Below are positions 14,374 to 20,318 of a stretch of 20,318 nt of DNA, piece by piece. The stretch spans positions 1 to 20,318 of the forward strand of contig CAYPIE010000099.1 of assembly GCA_964410665.1 (NCBI GenBank), read 5' to 3'. A program made the translations under genes and the position numbers. The stretch's first letter is position 1; each line of letters starts with the position of its first letter. The stretch is from CAYPIE01 sp964410665 (lineage in GTDB: Bacteria; Planctomycetota; Planctomycetia; Gemmatales; Gemmataceae). Under the pieces are notes generated by a model. That model saw only the letters and a list, made by a program, of their open reading frames with translations. It did no database searches and had not been told where the DNA came from.

Positions 14374-15231
14374 ATGAGCACTGAAGCTGGCTCGACAGCT
14401 CCGACATATAAATTGATCTTGGAACCCGGCAGGGCGTCCAAGCAATACTGGCACGACCTCTGGCAATATCGGGAACTCCTGTTCTTCCTGGCCTGGCGTG
14501 ACATCTCGGTCCGATACAAGCAAACGGTTATCGGCATCGCCTGGGCGGTCATCCGGCCAGTCCTCACGGCCCTAATCCTGGTGGTGGTCTTCGGGCGGAT
14601 CGCCCAGCTCCCCTCCGGCGGCGTACCCTACACCCTGCTGGTCTTGTCGGGGATGCTCGCGTGGCAACTCTTCGCCACCGGCATGTCGGCATCCAGCGAG
14701 AGCCTGGTGGCCAACGCCAATTTAGTCTCGAAGGTCTACTTTCCTCGCCTGGTGGTCCCCTTGAGTGCCGTCGGCGTGAGCTTCGTCGATTTTCTGGTGA
14801 CACTCCCGATTCTTTTTATGTCGATGCTTTACTATGGACATGCGTTGACATGGAGGATTGTCTTCTTCCCGGTGTTCGCGCTCATGGCCATGCTGGCGTC
14901 GCTGTCGGTGGGCATCTTCCTGTGTGCGGTCAACGTTCGCTACCGAGATTTCCGTTATGCGTTGCCGTTCCTTGTGCAGTTCGGGCTGTATGTGACCCCG
15001 GTCGGCTTTAGCTTGGCCGCGGTCCAAGAGCGATCACCCAACCTGGCTTGGTTGATGGCCTTCAACCCGATCACCGGGATCATCGAAGGCTTTCGCTGGT
15101 CCATCCTTGGCCAATCGGCTGGCTTCACACTCCAGACGTTCGGTATTTCGCTGGGTGTCACGGCCGTGCTGCTGTTCTTCGGTATCCGTTACTTCCGGCG
15201 AACCGAACGGACATTCGCCGACGTCATCTGA
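14374..15231 (+). CDS. wzm: ABC-2 type polysaccharide export permease (Wzm-like)
   Basis: 285 aa with six hydrophobic segments. Permease of ABC transporters that export O-antigen or teichoic-acid-like glycans (Wzm/TagG/KpsM group). The amphipathic N-terminal part (YWHDLWQYRELLFFLAWRDISVRYKQT) precedes TM1 and is the typical cytoplasmic interface helix. NPITGIIEGFRW and the C-terminal RYFRRTERTFADVI are family features. The ATPase gene begins 15 nt after the stop. No convincing ribosome site precedes ATG 14374; the start is chosen because the N-terminus has the expected length. Two fragments of a paralog (12950-13140; 20144-20256) lie on either side. Confidence 0.93.
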   Translation: MSTEAGSTAPTYKLILEPGRASKQYWHDLWQYRELLFFLAWRDISVRYKQTVIGIAWAVIRPVLTALILVVVFGRIAQLPSGGVPYTLLVLSGMLAWQLFATGMSASSESLVANANLVSKVYFPRLVVPLSAVGVSFVDFLVTLPILFMSMLYYGHALTWRIVFFPVFALMAMLASLSVGIFLCAVNVRYRDFRYALPFLVQFGLYVTPVGFSLAAVQERSPNLAWLMAFNPITGIIEGFRWSILGQSAGFTLQTFGISLGVTAVLLFFGIRYFRRTERTFADVI

Positions 15232-15245
15232 GAGAAGGGTTGAAG

Positions 15246-16559
15246 TTGGGAGGAGCGGAAACGGTCATCCACGTCGAAGGACTCGGCAAACAATACATCA
15301 TCAGCCACAAGCAGGAGCCTGGTGGCTACGTAGCCTTACGCGACGTGCTTGCCGACGGCATCCGCTCGGTGAGTCGGAGGGTACTGGGCAAACGATCGCC
15401 GGAACAGGATCCGACCCGGGAAGCGTTCTGGGCCCTGAAGGATGTGTCGTTCGAAGTTAAGCGTGGCGAGGTCGTCGGCATCATCGGCCGCAACGGAGCG
15501 GGCAAGAGTACTCTCTTGAAGGTCCTGTCGCGGATCACCGAGCCGACCGAAGGCCGGGTCAACTTGAACGGCCGAGTCGCCAGCTTGCTCGAGGTAGGGA
15601 CGGGGTTCCACCCAGAACTGACCGGTCGGGAGAACATCTTCCTCAACGGCGCCATCTTGGGAATGACGCGGAAAGAGATCAAGCAAAAGTTTGACGAGAT
15701 CGTTGATTTTGCGGAGGTGGAAAGGTTTCTCGATACTCCGGTCAAGCGTTACAGCAGCGGGATGTATGTCCGACTGGCGTTTGCCGTCGCAGCGCATCTG
15801 GAACCCGAAATCTTACTGGTCGACGAAGTCCTCGCGGTGGGGGATGCAGGGTTTCAAAAGAAGAGTTTGGGGAAAATGAGTGACGCTGCACGTGGGGGAA
15901 GGACGGTTCTATTTGTAAGCCACAACATGGTCGCTGTACAGAGGCTATGTCAACGGATTGTTTGGCTCGAGCAGGGACGGGTAGTGCTCGATGAGACCGC
16001 AAAGGAAGGTGTTGGCAAGTATCTTAAAAAATATGCAGATACGGGAAACACATTCTGGAGTGGCGAACGAGCAAGGAATGAACCAACCGACCGTGTGGAG
16101 CTCATCTGGGCAAAGGTAGACATCGGCGCTGGGGTCGAGAGTGAAGGGAACAAGATCGATCAAGACGTCTGCATGTCATTTGAATATATGGTTCGGGCAG
16201 AAGGGATCGTCCTGAATTTATCCATCGAGATAAAAAACGAGGATGATATCTATGTGTTATCATCACCGAGTTTAAGCGATAAGGTGTGGGGGGGACAGGC
16301 GCACCCTCGAGGGACTTTTCAGAGCACATGTACGATCCCGGGTGGGTTACTGAATGATGGGGCTTACAGGATAACGGTACATTTTGTTGAGGATACCAGC
16401 CGCATCCTGTTTTCATTCCAGGACTGCTTACAATTCGATCTGTACGATGACGGCAATGACCGAGGCAACTGGACCGGAAAATGGCTCGGGGTAGTAAGAC
16501 CCAGGCTTCAATGGAAAACGGCTCACCTTACAAACAGCGCTAGCACACAAACGGATTAG
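15246..16559 (+). CDS. wzt: ABC transporter ATPase with C-terminal cargo domain (Wzt-like)
   Basis: 437 aa. ATPase subunit powering the Wzm permease. Walker A GRNGAGKST (81-89... G81-T89), signature YSSGM (169-173), Walker B ILLVDE (189-194) and the switch His in VSHN (226). From about residue 265 a separate beta-rich domain follows (FWSGERARNEP...LQWKTAH), as in Wzt proteins whose C-terminal domain recognises the glycan end. I chose TTG at 15246 with AGAAGGG 6 nt upstream: no ATG or GTG fits, and the second copy at 20271 has TTG at exactly the same distance from its permease stop. The base composition changes within the gene: the ATPase part is GC-rich, the C-terminal part visibly AT-richer from about 15860-16020. 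Confidence 0.92.
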   Translation: MGGAETVIHVEGLGKQYIISHKQEPGGYVALRDVLADGIRSVSRRVLGKRSPEQDPTREAFWALKDVSFEVKRGEVVGIIGRNGAGKSTLLKVLSRITEPTEGRVNLNGRVASLLEVGTGFHPELTGRENIFLNGAILGMTRKEIKQKFDEIVDFAEVERFLDTPVKRYSSGMYVRLAFAVAAHLEPEILLVDEVLAVGDAGFQKKSLGKMSDAARGGRTVLFVSHNMVAVQRLCQRIVWLEQGRVVLDETAKEGVGKYLKKYADTGNTFWSGERARNEPTDRVELIWAKVDIGAGVESEGNKIDQDVCMSFEYMVRAEGIVLNLSIEIKNEDDIYVLSSPSLSDKVWGGQAHPRGTFQSTCTIPGGLLNDGAYRITVHFVEDTSRILFSFQDCLQFDLYDDGNDRGNWTGKWLGVVRPRLQWKTAHLTNSASTQTD

Positions 16560-16673
16560 CAGACAGTTGATGATTTGAAGCGTGCAGATATCGAGGCTGG
16601 GAGGCGCACGCGTCCCCAAACGAGACGGTAGCGAGCTGGTTTCCCAATGACCTGATCCTTCGGTAAGTTGGCT

Positions 16674-17348
16674 GTGAGCAGACCACTGATCATTTGGGGA
16701 GCTTCTGATCACGCTGAGGTCGTTGCTGAAGCGTCCGATGAACTGGGTATCCACGACATCGTTGGCTTCCTGGATGACACGAATTCCGAGAAAAAAGCGA
16801 AGGGATTTTGTGGAAAACACGTTTTTCGCAGCCTGGCTGAGATAGTTGCGTTAATGAATGAAAGTGCGATACGGTATATATTTGGTTTTGGAGCGTGTTT
16901 ACCCAAACTGCGTTTGGCGGAACGAGCCGGCGCGATGGGATTGGTTCCCGAGAGTATCGTTCACCCCAGATCTAGGCTATCCACCAGCGCTGTCATCGAG
17001 GCTGGTACGTTTGTCGCAATGGGTGCAGTGGTGGGTACCAAGTCTAGAATCGGGAAACATGCTATCATAAACACCTCTGCGAGCGTCGATCATCATTGCA
17101 TCGTGGAGGACACTGCACATATCTGTCCGGGTGCAAACTTAGCAGGAAATGTCGTGGTCAAGACAGGTGCTTGGGTGGGTATCGGGGCAACGGTAATTGA
17201 GAAAGTTACGATTGGGGAGTACGCCAAGATTGGTGCTGGATCCGTTGTGATCGATGACATACCGCCCGGGATGGTGGCTTATGGAGTACCCGCAAGGATA
17301 AAGCGGCCAATAAAGCTGGAGAGTAGTGAGGATGGTCAAGGCGATTAA
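16674..17348 (+). CDS. Sugar acyltransferase, NeuD/VioB/PglD family
   Basis: 224 aa. N-terminal Rossmann-like part (LIIWGASDHAEVVAEA, VGFLDD) followed by a left-handed beta-helix of hexapeptide repeats (STSAVIEAGTFVAMGAVVGTKSRIGKHAIINTSASVDHHCIVED...). The conserved catalytic His region is SASVDHHC. The family transfers acetyl or formyl groups to amino-sugar nucleotides. The next gene is a sugar-nucleotide aminotransferase, overlapping by 17 nt, so this enzyme probably N-acylates that product. GTG at 16674 is preferred, with GGTAAG upstream; TTG at 16668 is equally open. Confidence 0.88.
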   Translation: MSRPLIIWGASDHAEVVAEASDELGIHDIVGFLDDTNSEKKAKGFCGKHVFRSLAEIVALMNESAIRYIFGFGACLPKLRLAERAGAMGLVPESIVHPRSRLSTSAVIEAGTFVAMGAVVGTKSRIGKHAIINTSASVDHHCIVEDTAHICPGANLAGNVVVKTGAWVGIGATVIEKVTIGEYAKIGAGSVVIDDIPPGMVAYGVPARIKRPIKLESSEDGQGD

Positions 17349-18591
17349 AGAGGAGCCCAATCAGGGAGACACGCACCAGACAACCCAGAGTAGGCCAAGA
17401 CTTGCGATCCTGGGAAATCCGCCAGCATTTGCGGAGAAGCTCCACGTTGGACGACCCAACATTGGTAGCCGCGAGAAATTCCTTAAGCAAGTTGAGGACA
17501 TGCTCGATCGTTCATGGCTAACGAACGATGGGCCGTATGTTCAACAGCTTGAGAAAGCGCTTGAGGAGTACTTAGGGGTACGAAACGTCCTGGTGATGTG
17601 TAACGCAACGATTGCGCTTGAGATAGCGATTCGGGCGATCGGACTGACCGGCGAGGTAATCGTCCCGAGCTACACCTTTATTGCAACGGCCCACGCGCTG
17701 CAGTGGCAGGAAATTACCCCCGTATTTGCAGACATCGACGAGGATACGCACTGTATCGACCCGAGCTCGGTGGAGAAGATGATAACGCCGCGTACTTCGG
17801 GCGTCATCGGTGTTCACCTGTGGGGAAGCTCCTGTGATGTCGATGCGCTCACACTGATAGCTAAAAGGAATCGTCTAAGTCTGCTCTTCGATGCCGCGCA
17901 CGCATTTGGGTCTACCCATAAAGGCAGAATGATCGGAAACAATGGGGAAGCGGAAGTCTTTAGTTTCCATGCCACCAAATTCTTCAACACGCTTGAGGGT
18001 GGTGCAGTCGCCACCAACAACGATTCGCTCGCGGACAAAATTCGTCTCATGAGGAATTTCGGCTTCGCAGGCTATGACAATGTCGTGCACATCGGCACCA
18101 ATGGGAAGATGTCGGAAGTGTCGGCAGCGATGGGATTATGTTCGCTCGACTCGATCGATGTATTTCTCGAGGCGAATAGAGCCAACTACGAAGCCTACCG
18201 AGCGAATTTGACTGATGTGCCGGGATTAAGTCTCATGAGCTATGACAGCCGAGAACGGGTAAACTATCAGTACGTGGTTGTAGAGGTAAACAACGAGTCC
18301 ACATTATCCCGTGACGAACTTATCGCCGTGCTCCACGCTGAGAACATCCTCGCACGTCGTTACTTCTACCCTGGATGTCATCGCATGGAACCCTACCGCT
18401 CTTTGCAGCCACACGCAGGACTATTACTACCTGTGACCGAGAAGGTTGCCAACAGGGTGTTCCTTCTGCCAACAGGCACAGCAATCGACCCGGTCAAGGT
18501 AAACCGGATTTGTGACATACTTAAATTCGCCTACGCCGATGATGATGAGGTACGACGGGCAGTGCATCAGAGAGTTCGTGAGACCAACTGA
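17332..18591 (+). CDS. DegT/DnrJ/EryC1 family sugar-nucleotide aminotransferase
   Basis: 419 aa, PLP-dependent. It transfers an amino group from glutamate to a keto-sugar nucleotide. Expected elements: VLVMCNATIALEIAI (cofactor phosphate pocket), EVIVPSYTFIATAHAL, LLFDAAHAFGS (Asp contacting PLP) and SFHATKFFNTLEGGAV with the Schiff-base Lys at about residue 216; GKMSEVSAAMGL is also typical. The FHATKFFNT form is, from memory, closer to 4-amino-4,6-dideoxyglucose-type enzymes (VioA/DesI group) than to perosamine synthase. ATG 17332 is supported by GGAGAG 8 nt upstream; GTG 17326 is possible. Overlaps the acyltransferase gene, which indicates co-translation. Confidence 0.9.
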   Translation: MVKAIKEEPNQGDTHQTTQSRPRLAILGNPPAFAEKLHVGRPNIGSREKFLKQVEDMLDRSWLTNDGPYVQQLEKALEEYLGVRNVLVMCNATIALEIAIRAIGLTGEVIVPSYTFIATAHALQWQEITPVFADIDEDTHCIDPSSVEKMITPRTSGVIGVHLWGSSCDVDALTLIAKRNRLSLLFDAAHAFGSTHKGRMIGNNGEAEVFSFHATKFFNTLEGGAVATNNDSLADKIRLMRNFGFAGYDNVVHIGTNGKMSEVSAAMGLCSLDSIDVFLEANRANYEAYRANLTDVPGLSLMSYDSRERVNYQYVVVEVNNESTLSRDELIAVLHAENILARRYFYPGCHRMEPYRSLQPHAGLLLPVTEKVANRVFLLPTGTAIDPVKVNRICDILKFAYADDDEVRRAVHQRVRETN

Positions 18592-18613
18592 AAGGGTATC
18601 CGATGTCGATATC

Positions 18614-18643
18614 CAGTCCCAATTCATCCATGCGTGGGGACTG
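18614..18643 (+). terminator. Stem-loop after the aminotransferase gene
   Basis: CAGTCCC (18614-18620) and GGGACTG (18637-18643) form a 7-bp stem with a 16-nt loop, 23 nt past the stop. No T-run follows, so it is a weak terminator candidate or an RNA-stabilising stem. Confidence 0.35.
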
Positions 18644-18719
18644 ACTGACCTCATCCAAGGTCAACAGAGACCCCAGACGCCGAGCCGAGTGGTCGCGTCT
18701 GCCCGTGGCCATCTGTCTT

Positions 18720-18859
18720 TCTGAGCGGCGGGTGTGAACCTGCCGAGCGTTGGGCGGAAGCGTCTCGGACCAACGCAGAGTGGGAGCACGAACTGCCAAA
18801 CACGGGATCTTCTACCAACGCCTGTCCAACCCTCGGCGGGTTCACACCCGCCGCTCAGA
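18720..18859. repeat. E1: 140-bp palindromic repeat
   Basis: The arms 18720-18747 and 18832-18859 are reverse complements at 27 of 28 positions (TCTGAGCGGCGGGTGTGAAC at the outside). A further ten bases inside also match nearly (CGTTGGGCGG against GGTTGGACAG in the reverse complement). The right half recurs in degenerate form at 1220-1278. The 13-mer GGGTGTGAACCCG (complement at 18837-18849) also occurs in R1 at 2332-2344. Confidence 0.8.
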
Positions 18860-18879
18860 AGGAATCGCTCTTGTCCAAC

Positions 18880-18956
18880 GCGTCACCCACCCGGTGTGAC
18901 GCTTACGGATGCCCAACGCTGGTCCGACACCGGGTCGTCATCTCGATCGAGGTGAC
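18880..18956 (+). promoter_or_regulatory. Leader with mutually exclusive hairpins
   Basis: GCGTCAC (18880-18886) pairs with GTGACGC (18896-18902). ACCCGGTGT (18889-18897) alternatively pairs with ACACCGGGT (18927-18935). A third hairpin, GTCATCTC (18937-18944) with GAGGTGAC (18949-18956), lies 37 nt before the likely TTG start of the GT2 gene. The first two share bases and cannot both form. An attenuation-like role is inferred only. Confidence 0.35.
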
Positions 18957-18993
18957 CCACTAGCTTTGAATGCCCACTCGGAGGGATAACCGA

Positions 18994-19953
18994 TTGAGAG
19001 CAAAAGTTAGTATTGCCATGATTTCCTTCAATCACGCAAAGTACATTCATAGCTCCATTTCGAGTGTACTTCGTCAGGAAAGATCATTCCCAATCGAGAT
19101 TGTGATCAGTGATGACTGTTCTACAGATGGTACCGGGGAGATCATCGATCAGTTCGAACGCGAGAACCCGAGCATCATCAATCGAATTGATCCGAGCGAA
19201 AATATCGGGATGATCGCGAATCTACAACGCGTTTGGAGTCACTGTCAGGGAGAGTTCATTGCATTCCTTGAGGGGGATGACTGGTGGCATGATGCAACCA
19301 AGCTCGAGACTCAAGTGCAGTTTATGGAAGACCATCCAGACTGTGTGATTTCAGGGCATGGCGTGCGGGTCATCGATTTCGACGACAATGTCATCAGGCA
19401 GCATCCCCGAGACCCAGAATCAATTCCCCAGATAACCGGTCCACAGGAATTATTAGAGTATAACTTTATCCATAGCTCATCAATGATGTGTCGCCAAGGG
19501 ACTATTGACGACATCCCACAGTGGTTTAAAAGATTGCACGTAGCGGATCGCCCATTGTGGCTACTACACGCGATCAAGGGGCCTGCAGGGTTCATCCACA
19601 AAACCATGTCAACCTACCGGGTGCACCCCGGCGGGGTGTGGTCCATGGTGGACCCGGTGATCGTGCACAACAGGATGCGGATCGCGATGCGGTTGTTAGG
19701 TGAGAACACACCTAAACCATGGTCGAAGCTGTTTCATCAAGAGTCGCAACAACTTGCCGAGACCGTCCACTGGCTGAGCGCTGACAAGCATCGACGGTCT
19801 GGAAAGCCGATGCGTGGCCTCGTCGACTACATTGGTTTGTTTCTTCACTATCTAACAACGCAACAGGTTCGGCCGATGGGAAAGCTGTTTCGACCTACAG
19901 TCGGTTGTTTTCTCGAATTCGCCCGGCTCAGAAAGTACCCGACTAGCGCATGA
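18994..19953 (+). CDS. Glycosyltransferase family 2
   Basis: 319 aa. GT-A fold transferase using a nucleotide sugar. KVSIAMISFNHAKYIHSSISSVLRQ opens the domain; SDDCSTDGT (39-47) binds the nucleotide, and the metal-binding acidic motif is EGDDWW (93-98). A later HSSSMMCR and YRVHPGGVWS (typical of FkbM-neighbour and O-antigen GT2 enzymes) complete it. I place the start at TTG 18994, because GGAGGGA (18980-18986) lies 7 nt before it and the domain starts at once; ATG 18970 would put that site inside the gene and lacks one of its own. Last complete gene in the window; the acceptor sugar is unknown. Confidence 0.9.
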   Translation: MRAKVSIAMISFNHAKYIHSSISSVLRQERSFPIEIVISDDCSTDGTGEIIDQFERENPSIINRIDPSENIGMIANLQRVWSHCQGEFIAFLEGDDWWHDATKLETQVQFMEDHPDCVISGHGVRVIDFDDNVIRQHPRDPESIPQITGPQELLEYNFIHSSSMMCRQGTIDDIPQWFKRLHVADRPLWLLHAIKGPAGFIHKTMSTYRVHPGGVWSMVDPVIVHNRMRIAMRLLGENTPKPWSKLFHQESQQLAETVHWLSADKHRRSGKPMRGLVDYIGLFLHYLTTQQVRPMGKLFRPTVGCFLEFARLRKYPTSA

Positions 19954-20143
19954 CGTTGCGCTAAAATGAAAACGGTTGCCCCATACACGGTCAAGCGGTC
20001 CACATTGACTGGGTATTGAACGAATGGCGTGGCAGTCAGCGACTGTAACTCCGTTGGTTCACGCTGAAAGATTGTGGAAATCCGAGTGGTTGTCCTACCG
20101 CTCAATCTGGTTCAACATCAGCCGGACGACAGCCTTTCGGAAA
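19954..20143. other. Intergenic region before the permease remnant
   Basis: No gene, clear promoter or repeat was recognised. It lies between the GT2 gene and the remnant of the second permease, and may be the far end of the recombination that removed the rest of that gene. Confidence 0.35.
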
Positions 20144-20256
20144 GCTTCACAGCGATGGCGTTCGTGATCTGTCGTGGGGTTACCGCCATGGTACTGTTCT
20201 TCGGCATGGGTTACTTCCGGCGGACGGAACGAACGTTCGCCGACGGCATTTTTTAA
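20144..20256 (+). pseudogene. 3' remnant of a second Wzm-type permease
   Basis: This aligns without gaps to the last ~36 codons of the intact permease: GVTAMVLFFGMGYFRRTERT against GVTAVLLFFGIRYFRRTERT, then FADGIF against FADVI. Homology starts at GCTTCACA (20144), matching the sequence at Wzm codon ~250; upstream sequence is unrelated. With the fragment at 12950-13140 it suggests one broken paralog whose middle is lost, though the two pieces could come from different copies. Its stop is 15 nt before the next TTG start, exactly as in the intact pair. Confidence 0.85.
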
Positions 20257-20270
20257 GGGAAGGGTCGAAT

Positions 20271-20318
20271 TTGGGCGAACCGGAAACGGTCATCCGAGTC
20301 GAAGGGCTCGGCAAGAAG
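20271..20318 (+). CDS. Second Wzt-like ATPase, 5' end only
   Basis: Runs off the window after 16 codons. It reads GEPETVIRVEGLGKK after a TTG start, against GGAETVIHVEGLGKQ in the complete ATPase at 15246. AAGGGAAGGG lies upstream at the same distance as in the first copy. Whether the gene is intact cannot be told here. Confidence 0.75.
   Translation, partial: MGEPETVIRVEGLGKK

Noticed and set aside
14564..15027. Arginine-rich minus-strand frames opposite the permease.
   Set aside because: Shadow frames of a high-GC gene; no independent start signal or family features.
16623..16633. GACGGTAGCGA resembles the ops element used by RfaH.
   Set aside because: It matches 9 of 11 positions, which is expected several times by chance in 20 kb on two strands; it lies mid-cluster, not in the leader, and the NusG paralog is not clearly RfaH.

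Overview
The window looks like a planctomycete chromosome, most likely Gemmataceae or a close relative. It carries three genes whose products begin with the TIGR02996-type domain (LPKLVFADWLEE core), a family strongly expanded in Gemmata-like bacteria. It also has a secreted protein of planctomycete style, high GC in the left and centre, and many dispersed hairpin repeats. This assignment rests on recalled family knowledge, not on a search.

Left part (1-6400). A minus-strand PHP phosphoesterase is followed by a minus-strand array of TIGR02996-domain genes: A (1349-2134), B (2473-3216) and the frameshifted C (4762-5038). A PTS EIIA gene (3595-4146) is interposed. Between these genes lie copies of a ~194-202 bp repeat, called R here: R1 2254-2447, R3 from 3348, R4 4543-4736, and a solitary copy R2 at 5990-6191. 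R has conserved outer blocks around a long hairpin whose arm sequences differ completely between copies although base pairing is kept. The spacing is regular: gene stop, ~25 nt, R, ~90 nt, a conserved upstream motif, ~35-41 nt, next start codon. A small plus-strand lipoprotein-like gene (5184-5759) closes the segment.

Centre (6421-11406). A secreted protein of unknown function and a phosphoglucosamine/phosphomanno-mutase form a plus-strand pair. They converge, with overlapping stop codons, on GDP-mannose 4,6-dehydratase, which is followed by a bile-acid:sodium-symporter-family transporter.

Right part (11849-20318). A NusG-like elongation factor paralog opens a surface-polysaccharide locus: a GT2-like transferase, an ABC-2 permease (Wzm type), its ATPase with a C-terminal cargo domain (Wzt type), a NeuD/VioB-like acyltransferase, a DegT-family sugar aminotransferase and another GT2. 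The genes fit one process: nucleotide sugars are made (mutase, dehydratase, aminotransferase, acyltransferase), polymerised by the transferases and exported by the Wzm/Wzt transporter, with the NusG paralog possibly helping polymerase through the long operon. Two decayed pieces of a second permease (12950-13140 and 20144-20256), the latter followed by the start of a second ATPase gene, flank the intact pair. The locus therefore seems to have been built by duplication or recombination around the transporter genes.

I saw no tRNA, rRNA, transposase or CRISPR array. The observations I rate highest are the R family with its covarying arms and constant position between TIGR02996 genes, the shared C-terminal tag of those proteins, and the split duplicate of the exporter.
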